Shown here piece after piece: positions 35,284 to 47,092 of a DNA stretch of 64,000 nucleotides (positions are counted from its first letter, which is position 1; each line of letters starts with the position of its first letter). A program made the translations under genes and the position numbers. The notes beneath the pieces were generated by a model that searched no databases, was not told the DNA's origin, and worked only from the letters and a program-made list of their open reading frames with translations. The stretch spans positions 14,482,835 to 14,546,834 of the forward strand of contig OY992832.1 of NCBI GenBank assembly GCA_963921425.1, given 5' to 3'. Source of the stretch: Dryas octopetala. Lineage: Eukaryota; Streptophyta; Magnoliopsida; Rosales; Rosaceae.

Positions 35284-38200
35284 ATGGCTTCTTCTCCCTC
35301 TCTACTCTTCGCAGCCTTTAGTAGCATCATCATCCTCACTACGCTCTTTGCACATTCCTTGAAATTACCATTTCACCCCCGGGACATGCTTCCTCTCTTG
35401 CCCAGACAGGTTTCGTGGCCAATCCTCAATTCTCTGCACGGCGCAGTCGATCTCTTGCCCACTTTCGTAGGTTCGGCTTCGTCCACCAACAACAGCTTGC
35501 TGTGGAAAGGTGCGTGCTTTTACGAGAACACGGCTTGGATGGAGTTCCACAACAAGAGTGGCAGCGAATTTGGTGGCGGAACTCTTCATATCAAGGTATG
35601 CAATGTCCTGAAATTTTTTTGGTTTTTTTTCTTTCATTTTGAGTTGGGTTTGTGGAAATTTGGAGTTTGAGGATCTGGGTATCGAACTTTCTTGAACTTG
35701 GAACTTTCTTTATATATTTTCCTGCTTCATTTCTTTCAACTTTAGCCGGGATTGTGGAAATATTAAGTTTTGGTTATCTGGATGCTCGATTCTTTCTTTA
35801 TTTCAAGAAAATTTGTCTTCTTTTTTGTAATTTTTGTTTTGGGGTTTTTGTTTGATTCTATGTGATGTAATAGGAATTTGGAGTATTGGGTTTTGGGGGT
35901 ACTGTAGTTGTTGACTGTACAGTGGGAATTTAGGCTTGTGGGTTTACTGCTGTTGGTTTTCTCTAGGTTCGGTGGTTCAATTGGTAAGCTAATTGGATAT
36001 TTTAGAGTGTCAGAGTATTGGATGCTGGATATTAAGGTTTTAGCTACATTTTCGGTTAGAGCCTCTCTCGGGTCTCTTTTGATTGTTCTGTGAGTTATAG
36101 ATCCAAAACATATTCATTTGGCTTTGTGAGTTAATTTTGTAGAACATTTAGGTATCGGGTATGTGAATATACTATAGGTGTGACTTATGTAGTATTTCTG
36201 CTTTTGAACTTCTTATGATGGTTTGCTTCCGATGGGAAGGAAAGTACCTAATTTAGGCTTTGAAGAATCTTAGATTTTCATGAAATACTGAATTCTTATG
36301 CTTAGAAAATCTAGGCCATTTATCAGAGTTTTCATGCTTGTATTATAATGGTTAAAAATTGAAGCTGCGTTTGTATCCAGGTTAGCAAGCCTCATAGTTG
36401 GACATGTATGGACATTTATGTCTTTGCAACTCCGTACACTGTCACATGGGATTACTATTTTCTGTCCCGGGAGCATACACTTGAGTTTAAAGAGTGGCAA
36501 GGAAAAGCTGAGTTTGAATATGTAAGCTTCCACTATCTAGTATTAAGAAATTACTTGATATTCTAATTTGGTTTGAAATAAAATTTTGGGTTTAATCTGG
36601 TCTTTAATGTTACCAAATCAGGTCAAAAACAGGGGAGTTTCTATTTTCCTCATGCAAGCAGGTATGTTAGGCACCCTTCAAGCACTGTGGGATGTCTTTC
36701 CCTTGTTTACAAATACTGGATGGGGTGAGAACTCCAATATCGGGTTTCTAAAGAAGCACATGGGTGCTTCTTTTGATCAGCGTCCTCAACCTTGGGTAAC
36801 AAATATTAGCATCGATGATATTCACTCTGGAGATTTCCTTGCAATATCTAAGATTCGGGGGCGGTGGGGTGGATTTGAGACTCTAGAGAAGTGGGTCAGT
36901 GGAGCCTATGCTGGTCATTCTGCTGTTTGTTTAAAGGATTCTGAAGGAAAGCTATGGGTTGGTGAATCAGGACATGAAAATGAGCAGGTACAAAGTTGCT
37001 AAAATACTATATGTTATTGTACACCTGTGTTACCTTTGGGCCTAGTGGCACCTTCTACCCCTTAGGAATAAGGGTTTGGAGGTTCAGTTTCTGATGAATG
37101 CTTGTGTGTGACTTTCATGGCATTCGTTTAAAAAAATTTACAACTGCTACTCTGTGTAGTTATAAGTTTTATTCTTCTTCTTCTTCTTCTTCTTCTTTTT
37201 TTTTTTTTTTTTTTTTTTTTTTTCAAATGTTATTATTTTCTTCCAGTATTCTATATAGTCATGCACCATTACCAGGTCAATCAAAGAGTACTAATTTAAA
37301 TTATTATTATATATAAGGATTACTAATGATGTAACTAAGATTTTTGCCCTTGCGCAATGGTTCAATTGGCAGGGGTGAAACGGGATGGGATGGGTCTTAG
37401 GTACCAATGAATATGAAACAATATTAATCTCTCTCTCTTTGTATATGTATATGTATATATGTATATTATAATATAATATAATATAATATAATTTGTGGTT
37501 AATGTTAAGGTGGTTCTTTTTTCCTTTCATATTCTAGGGAGAAGATATTATTGCTGTGCTGCCATGGGATGAGTGGTGGGATTTTGAGCTGAATAAAGAT
37601 GATTCCAATCCCCATATTGCATTGCTTCCCTTGCATCCTGATATGCGAGCAAAGTTTAATGAGACTGCTGCCTGGGAGTATGCAAGGAGCATGGCAGGCC
37701 AACCGTATGGATATCATAACATGATATTCAGCTGGATAGATACTATAGACGGGAACTATCCACCCCCTTTGGATGCTCACCTGGTACTATATTTTAACTG
37801 CATTAAAGATTTCTTTGCCAGGCTAGGTCTACTGTATTAGTGAATGATCTTTTAACGAATCTCCTCAGTTTTGCTTTTGGCATTATTTAGTGTCGGAGAA
37901 TTTAGTGAGTGTTATGCAGTCAATAGAAGATTATGTATCCTCATTGCTTGCTCTATGGTTATGCAGGTTGCTTCTGTTATGACAGTTTGGAATCAAATAC
38001 AGCCTACATATGCTGCTAACATGTGGAACGAAGCCTTGAACAAGCGACTTGGAACTCAGGTGTTGAGAAACTTTTTCCTTGCATTGCAATAATGTGGCTA
38101 ATATCATGAGTCCGGTGTAACTCTCTCTTTGACAAATATGTTTTATAGCCCCCATGGCATCATATTTCAGGAGGAAATGATAAATGGGCATGCCTTCAGT

Positions 38201-39118
38201 TAGAAAGATCAATTGGTCAAGATTTTTAGTTTTCGTTGGAAATCAAGCAATTAGTGAAGATGATTTTTGGAATTCATTGTGTCATCCTTATCCTTTTCCA
38301 GTGTCTGATGTACCCTTTGTATTTCTTGCAGAACCTTAGTTTCCCTGATATTCTAGTTGAAGTTGAAAGGCGTGGGTCATCCTTTGATGAACTGCTGACA
38401 ATTCCTGAACAAGATGATTGGCTATACAATGATGGGAAGTCAACATCATGTGTGGCCTTCATTCTTGAAATGTATAAGGAGGCAGGACTGTTCGTTCCAA
38501 TTGCCAACTCTATCCAAGTCACTGAATTTACGGTGAGCTTATCCAGAATAAAATTCAATATCTGTTTGCCTGAATAAACAGGTCACTTTTTGCATCATCT
38601 CCAAAATTAAATCCACTGTCTAAAAAAAGGCAGAATTGTTACTAGTTCCAGGGAGCCAAAAGATCAATGATGAGTGACCTCTTCTCTCTTCCATATGAAT
38701 TGTTATAATATTATTGCTATATGTTTTTTTAAGTGATATATACTAATATTTGCAAAAAAAAAAAAAAAAAGTGAACAGATTATTGAGGTTAATGTAGCTG
38801 TCCATTTAAACTTTAACCTATTGGGTCCTTTGGAATGAAGTTTTTTTATAAGGACGTTATATATTGATTTGTATTAATTAACTTTATTTTCCATTAATGC
38901 AGATAAAAGATGCTTACATGCTCAACTTCTTTGAAAATAATTCAAGCCGTCTGCCGAAGTGGTGCAATGATGGGGACACTGTGAAGCTTCCTTTCTGTCA
39001 GATTAAAGGGAAGTATCGAATGGAATTACCTGGATACAACAGTATGGAACCATACCCCCATATGAATGAAAGGTGCCCATCACTGCCCCCCAAGTACTCC
39101 AGGACCAAGAATTGTTAG
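35284..39118 (+). CDS. Secreted conserved plant protein, proposed permuted NlpC/P60-like (YiiX-type) fold
   Basis: Seven exons (35284-35595, 36381-36521, 36622-36987, 37538-37783, 37967-38059, 38332-38532, 38903-39118), every junction phase 0, give 524 residues. Residues 1-24 are a signal peptide (hydrophobic core LLFAAFSSIIILTTLFA). A beta-rich N-terminal part (KPHSWTCMDIYVFATPY, then WDYYFLSREHTLEF) is followed by IHSGDFLAIS, AGHSAVCLKDSEGKLWVGES and, about 175 residues later, KSTSCVAFILEMYKEAGLF. The order G-D, His250, Glu266, Cys426 matches the circularly permuted NlpC/P60 papain-like group (YiiX/YebB): a His in GHSAV, an acidic residue after the next strand and a late Cys opening a helix. 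I recognise the protein as plant-conserved but know no assigned function; the fold is my inference. Probably extracellular or vacuolar. Confidence 0.85.
37167..37223 (+). repeat. TTC microsatellite and T-run in intron 3
   Basis: About nine TTC units followed by roughly 27 T residues, directly inside an intron of the peptidase-like gene. Could be the tail of an inserted retroelement or simple slippage. Confidence 0.8.
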
Positions 39119-39648
39119 TCTTCAATTGGTTCCTCTCACAGATTTGTTACACCTATGGTTGATACCATACCGGTTTCTTTTGGTTTTAGTTTAATTCTAT
39201 TGTTGGATATGAAGGTATGAACTATGAAAGATGGCGAAGCTGTAAATATTTTCATTAGTCAGGTGCAAATAGAAGGCAGGGTCAATGTTACAATTGTTGT
39301 ACAATGTACATGATTAAAAGAATATGATTCGTAATGCAAAAGGGTTTGAATGTCCGACTCTTACAAGAATGAGTTCTGTATTTTTCCTTTTTTCAGTTTC
39401 ATTCCAAATTGATTAATAAATGCAAAAGGGTAACGACTACTTCTGAAGGAAGCTCCTAGAATTTAATTGCTTAATAAATGCATGGATAGTTTATAGAATT
39501 ATTACATTGAGACATGCTCTCTGTTTTTACAATCTGTCCACAAGCTTGATTGAAAATTCAAACAATTCATAAATTACGATTGATAACATTACCGGAACAT
39601 TTCTAAACAAGCATGACAGCTCTTTAATTTGATAAAACAACTTAATAT
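39119..39648. other. 3' UTRs of convergent genes
   Basis: The peptidase-like gene and P450 gene A converge here. AT-rich; no gene or RNA seen. Confidence 0.55.
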
Positions 39649-41580
39649 TTAACATGGTTTCCTTGGCGTGATCTGTATGGGTAGTCCTCTAGTAGGTACT
39701 GGCATGGGAGCCCTACTGAAATTACTGTCTGCACTTAGCTTCCATGTGAATTGAGTTACCATATAATGGATTTCAACAAGGTTGCTGATCCTGGCAAACT
39801 CATATCCCGGACATATTCGAGGTCCCCCTCCAAATGGAACGTAGCTGTAGGGTGGAACTGAGGCTTGGTTCTCGAACCTACTCGGGTCAAACTTTGATGG
39901 CTCTGGGAATATGGTATCATCCATGTGGGTCATAGGAGTAGCCCAGAAGATCTAATAACATGGGATGTTAGGATTTTCATCAGTTCTATATTTTTGGAAG
40001 AGAATGAGATGCTATATCAATTTATGCTTATGGTAAACTTGAACTTACTTGCCACCCTTTAGGGATGAGGTGTCCTTCAAACTCAATATCTCTCAAAGCC
40101 CTCCTGAAGCCACCAAAGATAGGAGGAACCACCCTCATAGTTTCCTGTGCTACTCTCCATGTGTACTTCATCTTGGCAAGGTCTTCCCATGTCAGAAACT
40201 CACCTGATTTGCTTCTAGCTATTTCTTCCTGTTCTGCAAACCACAAGTCAACAGGCATCAATTACATTGTATGATTGTATCAGTCCCTCTCAGGCAAGAA
40301 AATTTAACATTCTGCTTTTCATTATCTAATGCTGTGAACATATACCACAAACCTGATTTTGTTGAGAGTGAGATAGAGGGGTGGTGGGGGGTTAGGCATA
40401 CCTTTAAGAACGGCTGCATAAACCGCAGGTTCGGTAGCTAGAAGCCTCACAAGAAAAGTAATGAGAATAGATGAAGTGTCATGTCCTGCAACCATGACTA
40501 ACATAACATTGTGCAAGATCTCATTTTCAGTTATTTCTACTTCATTGTCAGCATTTCGGATGCTAAGCATGCAAGTGATAAGGTCTTGGTTTGGAGAAAC
40601 TTTTTTTTGCTCAAGTTGCACCCTCTTTTCGCATATAATTTCCCTAATCATGCTTGAAACCCTCTTACTTGCCTTGAGGCTGCGGTTGTAAGGCGTGAAG
40701 GGAAAGTTAATTGGGACAGACCACATTCCTTCTATCATTAGTTGGAAACACCTCACCAATTCGTCTCTGCGAGATCCTGGTTCAATCCCAAAAAGCAGAG
40801 AGCATATTATGTTGAATAGGAGTTTCTTCATCTGGGGCAACACCTATCATCAATAGAAAAACTTTGTTAATTGACATTGAATTGTATAAGTTTTCTTGAG
40901 TTTACCATTTTTTTAAAGATTACAAAAGAAAAGCAGGTGCATACAGAAATATTGTTGGACAAGTTCTGAAATCGCAGGGAGGTTTTCAACACACACACAC
41001 ACACGCACACACTCTTGGCATTTCAACACACACACACTAACTATCTATCTCTACATTTGAAAAGTTTTTTATTGTGTTGACTTACTGTTACTTGTTGCTT
41101 GCCATGCCAATGCATCTCAAGGTGCTTCCTGATTTCTTGGTCCATTTTCCCCACATATTGCTTCAGTGACTCAGGCTTCAAGAACATCATCAGAGCATTT
41201 CGGACACGCTTGTGATCGTTTCCATTCAGCTCCAATATATTCCGGTCTCCAACAATTATACGACTAGCCTCAGTTTGTTGGCTACCAATGGTGTTGCTAT
41301 CACTGGTGAATATTAACTTGTTTGCAGCCTGTCCATGAATGAAGACCGTTGGTTTGCCAAAGAGACCTAGCTTAGAAACTGGACCATACTTTCTGATTCT
41401 CTTTTCAAGCCATTGTTCTGCAGTGTTGGCACGCATAGCTCGGAGAAGACCGAGGCTGTGGCCTATTATGGGCAGTCCCAATGAACCTGGAGGAAGCCTT
41501 TTTGACTGCTTTTTTCTTCTTGTAAGGAGAAAGAAGATGGGGATGAAGAAGAGGAGAATTGCGAGAAGAAGGGTATCCAT
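39649..41580 (-). CDS. Cytochrome P450, CYP85 clan (CYP716/CYP728-like), cluster gene A
   Basis: Four exons on minus: 41580-41086, 40843-40402, 40233-40049, 39951-39649, all in phase, 474 residues. N-terminal membrane anchor (MDTLLLAILLFFIPIFFLLT), then the basic/proline hinge KRLPPGSLGLPIIG. I-helix VAGHDTSS (oxygen binding), K-helix ETMR (ExxR), FDPSRF, and heme loop FGGGPRICPG with Cys421 as iron ligand. Membrane-bound monooxygenase of the endoplasmic reticulum; CYP716 relatives oxidise triterpenes and CYP728 roles are little known, so substrate is not assigned. An upstream ATG in frame (41658) would spoil the anchor and is rejected. Its promoter region is the edge of a duplicated segment and is split by a MITE. 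Intron 1 is short (242 bases), as in gene D. Confidence 0.93.
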
Positions 41581-41655
41581 GATTTGTGAGGCCTTTGATG
41601 AAGAGAGTGAGTGAGCAGGAGTTTCCTGATGAAGATGGATTGAAGAGATTGAAAT

Positions 41656-41668
41656 CAATATAAATGGG
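41656..41668 (-). promoter_or_regulatory. Candidate TATA box of P450 gene A
   Basis: On minus the stretch reads ATTTATATT, about 80 bases before the ATG at 41580. The same motif lies before gene D and again at its duplicated neighbour near 53733. Confidence 0.4.
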
Positions 41669-41702
41669 GAAGAAGAGAGTAGCTCTAGTAAAGGAAGCTA
41701 AA

Positions 41703-42073
41703 GAGTTAATTACACTTACACCCCCTGAGGTTTATCGTCTTTTCACATACATTCCCTGGGATTTCAATAATTACACATACACCCCCTGAGGTTTCAAAAC
41801 TATTGCATATAACCCCCTACAAGAGAAAAAAATAAATAAACAAAAAAGAAAATATTTGTATTGAGGTTGAACCTTACACCTTGAGTAATCTTATTAGGTC
41901 ATTTTATCCCTTAGTATGCCTTTTTGCATAATTTCTCATCATTTTTTGTCTCACTATAGGGGGTTATATGCAACAGTTTTGAAACCTCAGGGGGTGTATG
42001 TGTAATTATTGAAACCCCAGGGGGTGTATGTGAAAAGACGATAAACCTCAGGGGGTGTAAGTGTAATTAACTC
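41703..42073. mobile_element. Fold-back MULE-type MITE, 371 bp
   Basis: The two halves are near-perfect inverted repeats of about 120 bases: GAGTTAATTACACTTACACC at the left and its complement at the right, with CCCCCTGAGGTTT phrases inside. Flanks GGAAGCTAAA (41693-41702) and GTAAGCTAAA (42074-42083) are a 10-bp target duplication with one change. The paralogous site at 53758-53775 has a single copy and no insert, so this is an empty-site-supported insertion in the promoter of P450 A. Confidence 0.9.
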
Positions 42074-42083
42074 GTAAGCTAAA

Positions 42084-43576
42084 TATGGTTTTGTTGGCTT
42101 CTGGGAGGGTATCTCATATTACCTATAGGACAAATATTCCATTTAACTTGAAAAGCTAAGATTTGAATTCTCCATTATACTTGTTTTTATTTTTTTCAAT
42201 TTTGATCATGTGTTACAAATATAAGAATTATAAATCTATGAATGCAACCGGCACACACTTCATATCTAATAATTCAAAAGGTTAACCCCTCTTAACTTCT
42301 TGTTTAGAGGGAATCCTTTTAACAAAATTATGCAATTATTACCGACTTGTACAGTGCATTGATACTCCTGAGTCCTGCTAATGACTGCAAATTGTAATAT
42401 ATATACTAAGTAGTAGTTAAAACCATAATACATCATGGTTTTGGCCTTTTGCATGTACACATTTGACAAAATATAAGACAAAACAAATGGGTAATACCGT
42501 AATATATAAGGTGGCCCAAGTTCTCTTGAATTATTCACTCATTGTTTCTTTTGTTTAATCAGGCAGCAAAATTAAGGTTAGTTTGATGTATGAAAGAGAC
42601 ATGATGTTGTCAACTTGTCATCACTTGATCCTAAATTATGAAGATGAATAATATTAAAATGAAATAATATTGTCATCACTTGACCGTTTTGTCGGTTGTC
42701 AGCAACTCGAGATGGTCCCAGGTATGAATAATAAAGAAAATGTTGTAAAAATATGTGGAAATAGGGTTTGTGGAAAAGAGAGGTAGATAGAATATGATCT
42801 TATCTATTTCATTCATCTTATAAACATTCTTATATAGAGGTAGGGTTTTTTAGAGTTTTAAACATTTACTAGTATGCCCCTACAACTAATTACATGAATA
42901 ACCACACTTAATAATGTATTTACAATAGAAAACAAATAATATATAGCGGGATAAAGTTGACTCTTGTTCAATAGTAATGTGTGCTCTCTTGTTCCATTGA
43001 AAAGAGAGCATCACTCTCTTTGAAAGGAGTGAAGCTTTGGCAGGAGTTGGAAAGATTCAACTTGGGTGGCTCAAGCTTCATTCACATAAGAGAAAAACTT
43101 ACATGTAAAAGGTGTATACAACTATATGACTAATATGTAAGGACATGTTGTGAATGAGTAGATGTAAACACCCATTATATGTAAGTTTTTCTTCTCAATC
43201 ACACAAAATCCAACAGTTTATTTTTCTTGATTAGGTTCTTGACTGTGTGGTAGGTCTCTTATATACTAGGTTTATTTTCCTTAAATGTAGAGTTTTAGTC
43301 CAGAAAAGAAGGGTAGGCAACATTTTCTTAATAGAAAATATTAATTAAAATTATGTTTAAAAATTTTGTTAAGAGAACTATTTCTAGACCAATAGCTAGT
43401 TGTGTTTTCTTTTGATTGAAGAGAGATTGCGTATCATTCATTAAACCAAATGCTCATTGGCAGCATGTTAGTTGTTTAAATAAAATTAAACGGCTGAGAT
43501 TTCAATCTTGAGGAAAGAGAGAAGAGGAGATAGATAAGAGAGAAATAGAGATCCTCATTCCAAATTATGATACAAT
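42084..43576. other. Intergenic between P450 genes A and B
   Basis: AT-rich spacer, duplicated at 53776-54043 plus 55375-56640. 42740-43110 has phrases that resemble a decayed LTR (CTAGTATGCCCCTACAACTA) but no ends were found. No gene seen. Confidence 0.5.
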
Positions 43577-45154
43577 TCAAGTTAATTTATTTTGGCTATG
43601 ACAACTATTTAAGTTGATAAAACTAAAAGATGCATATCTCAATATGTACAATGGTTTCCTTGGCATGATTTGCATGGGAAGTCCTTGAGTAGGTACTGGC
43701 ATGGGATCCCTACGGAAACGGTTGTCTGCACATAGCTTCCATGTGAACTGAGTCACCATGTAATGGATTGCAACAAGGATTTCGGTCTTGGCAAACTCAT
43801 ATCCTGGACATATCCGAGGTCCTCCTCCAAATGGAACATAGCTGTAGGGTGGAATTGATGCTTAATTGGTTCTCAAACCTACTTGGATCAAACTTTGATG
43901 CCTCTGGGAATAAGCTATCATCTATGTGTGTCATAGGGATGGCCCAAAATATCTACCAATATTATTGGATCGATGTTAGGATTTTACAAGAGAATGAGAA
44001 TGAGAATTCTATTAGGGATGTTAGCAAATTTGAACTTACTTGCCATCCTTTAGGGATGAGGAATACATCATACTGAATATCTTTCAAAGCTTGCCGAAAA
44101 CTAGAACAGATAGGAGGAGTCACCCTCAGAGTTTCCATTGCAACTCTCCATGTGTACTTCATCTTGGCAAGGTCTTCCCATGTCAGAAATTGATCTCCTG
44201 ATGAGGATTTACTTCTAGCTATTTCTTCTTGTTCTGTAAGCAATTAAGCATCAATCACATTGCATAGATCAGTCCCTTTTAGGCAAGAAATTCCAAAATC
44301 TTGTTTTTGTTAGTCGAATGCTCATGAGCAGAAATCATCAGGTTCGTGTGTATTAAAGCGTCGTGTAGAATTTTGCTAGATATATAAGAGGATAACATTG
44401 CATACCTTGAAGAACATGTGCATAAACATCAGGTTCATTAGGAGGAAGCTGCAAAAGAAAAGTGACCACCGCAGCTGAAGTTTCGTGTCCTGCTACCGTG
44501 ACTATTATGACATTGTGCAAGATCTCGGTTTCGGTTAATTCTTCTTCATTGTCAGCATTTCGGATGCTAAGCAAGCAAGTGATAAGGTCTTGGAGTGGAG
44601 AAGCATTTTTTTGCTCAAGCTCCACCCTCTCTTCGTGGATGAGTTCCTTAATCATGCTTTGGACCTTCTTGCTTGCCTTGAGACTGCGGTTGTAGCGTGT
44701 GAAGGGCAAGTTAACCGGGGCTGACAAGATTCCGGCCATCATTTGTTGGAAACACTCCATGAGTTCCTGTCTGCGAGTTCCTTGTTCAACACCAAAAAGC
44801 AGAGAGCATATTATGTTGAATGTGAGGTTCTTCATCAGCGGCAAGACCTATCAACAGCAAAAAAGCTTTGTTAATTGACATTGGTACGAGAATTTTCAAG
44901 ACCAAACTGGTATGTAACTTAATTGGCATTGGTATGGAACTTATCATTCATTTTTTTGAGGACTATCCCGCAATGTAATTTCATAACATGAACCGTTCAT
45001 TTTTATGTCTCACTTTGGGGATTAAAGGGTCATCATTGTAAATAATCATCCAATTTGAAAATTATTTAGCTATTTGATTATCATCTTGATGATTTTAGTG
45101 TTTCTAGATAATATTGTATTGCATGATGTGTGTCATTTTGGTTTTCTAATAGTT

Positions 45155-45278
45155 TAAAGAGGACACTTTTTTAGCTTTTAAAGGACGCCAAAAAGCATTC
45201 TCTGAAATAAGGAAAATAGAGGTTACTACCATAGAGGACATTTAACAATCGCCCTCTATTAGCTATTTTGTAGTAGTG
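45155..45278. mobile_element. Possible CACTA-type transposon end
   Basis: Reading minus from 45278 gives CACTACTACAAAATAGC followed by repeated GAGGAC/GTCCTC phrases, the look of a CACTA terminus. The matching end was not found. Duplicated in gene E intron 1 at about 58130-58266, so it is older than the duplication. Confidence 0.45.
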
Positions 45279-46057
45279 ATCCTTGAAGAAGAGTTAAAAA
45301 TTTACCATTGGAACTACGTTATGGAATGAGACCAATTAAATGGTGTCATATTAAGTTACATAATCTACATGAATGTTGATTGTCGCGTCACTCAAGTCAA
45401 ACACGTGTACAACTCATTGAGTGCGTAAAAGCATGTCTCATGCATGTGACATGCTTTAACCATGAAAGAATTTGAAATATTCAACCCAAAACTAATTGAA
45501 AATGGGTGGAGAAGCTCAAACTCTCTAGCCCAAACTTTCTCTCAACAGTCAGGTAACTTCTCACATCAAATTCCCTAGCCCACAAATTTTGCAAGAAATT
45601 AGAAAATAAACGAGAAAATAAACAAAGTCACAAACACAAAACACCAAAATTAACGTAGTTCAAAACTAGAACTATTTTCACAGGCAATGAAATACCCAAA
45701 AGTAGCTCACAGAGTCACATGCTCTACTTTCAAGGGCAATGAAATACCCAAAACTCACAGGTTCTCTCTCTAAATTGTGATCATCACATGCATTCTAAAA
45801 AGACTTAAAACTATCCTACATACATGAGAAATGACATAGGGCTTCATTAGGTGAACTGCTCTGCAAGAAACTAATTTGCTCTCTGAAGGTCAAGGTTGTT
45901 CGAGTACTTTTCTTACTAATTATAGAACTAGAGCTACAAGACAGAAGGCCTACACTTAATTTTAAGCCACAAGGCCCACAACCCAACAGTTGTTGAGCCA
46001 CAAGGCCCACAACTCACAACCCTACATGGTTTCTTATCTTTGTAGTAGACTAGTAGG

Positions 46058-47092
46058 CAAGGAATGAAATTTCGAAAATTTCGGCGAAATTTTGTTTTTT
46101 TTTTTTTATTCTGAAATTTTATCACATGTCTCTTATTTTTCGTAAAAATTTTGACGAAATTTCAATTATGAAGCCAGTGTGTTTTTGTAAAATTTCTCCA
46201 AATTTCGTCGAAATTTCGCTATAACTTACTAAAGTCACAAGACACCAATCTTCACTAACAGTCTAACACTCCCAGCGGCAAACACCAGAGGGAGAGAGGG
46301 GAGGAAAGGCAAGCTGGCCTTGTCGCCAAAGGTCGTCGGAGGCGGCAGATCGGAGGGTGATTGAGGAGGGAGGACAGAGAAGAGATCGGGGAAGGAGAGG
46401 AGATCGGGGAGGGAGAGGAGGAAGGAAGGAGGAAGGAAGAAATCGTGGAAGGAGAGGGAAGAGAGAAGACTGTGTGCAGGTCTGGGAGAGAGAAATGAGG
46501 GAAGAGGAAGAAAGTCACTGCAAGGAGGAAAAAGTCATGGGCAAGGAGGAAAGGAAGGAAAGAAGAAAAAAAAAAAAAAGGAAAGAAAAAAAAAAAGAAG
46601 AGGCTTTAGGGTTGTTTGGGGTTTTGAGCCTTTGGGCAATTAGAAAGAAAGAAAAGAGTTTGGGGTTCGTTTGAGGTTTGGTTTAGCTCTTTTGGAGTTT
46701 CGTTTAGTTGTTTTTAAATTATAAACCCTAATATATTTTTATATAAAAAATAATTAAAAATACCCTAAAAAGCCTAAACCCTAATATTTTATATCATATT
46801 ATAAATAATATAGAGTATATAAGGTTTAGTGCATAGATAATATAGAATATACTAATTTCATTTAACAATATTTGTCTCCGACGCTCATTATATTCATTTT
46901 ATATCACATAAAACTTATTATATAATTTGATTTCTTCAATATTTTTTATTAATGTAGTAAATAATATGTTAAATAAACATATGGTCAAGTTTCATTCAAA
47001 ATTTCCATTGTTTTTGTCTAATTTTGTCGAAATCGAAATTTTTATCGAAATTTCCATAAAAAATTTTCTCAAAACCGAAATTTTACTCTTTG
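46058..47092. mobile_element. hAT-like non-autonomous element in intron 1 of P450 pseudogene B
   Basis: Gene E has an uninterrupted CTAGTAGGTAACC at 59089-59101. Gene B has CTAGTAGG (46050-46057), a 1035-bp insert, then CTAGAAGG (47093-47100): an 8-bp target duplication with one change. Ends are inverted: CAAGGAATGAAATTTCG against CAAAGAGTAAAATTTCG. The inside is GAAATTTCG-rich at both sides with a purine-rich block (46280-46610) and CCCTAAACCCTAA-like phrases. No transposase. Confidence 0.83.

Noticed and set aside
41581-41658. Upstream in-frame ATG of P450 gene A as the start
   Set aside because: It would place a polar stretch before the membrane anchor; genes C and D begin directly at the anchor.
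42740-43110. Decayed LTR in the spacer between P450 A and B
   Set aside because: Phrases look LTR-like but no TG...CA ends, primer site or target duplication could be found.
46255-46674. Open frames in the purine-rich part of the 46058 element
   Set aside because: Same reason: low-complexity GGAAGGAGA repeats within a transposon.
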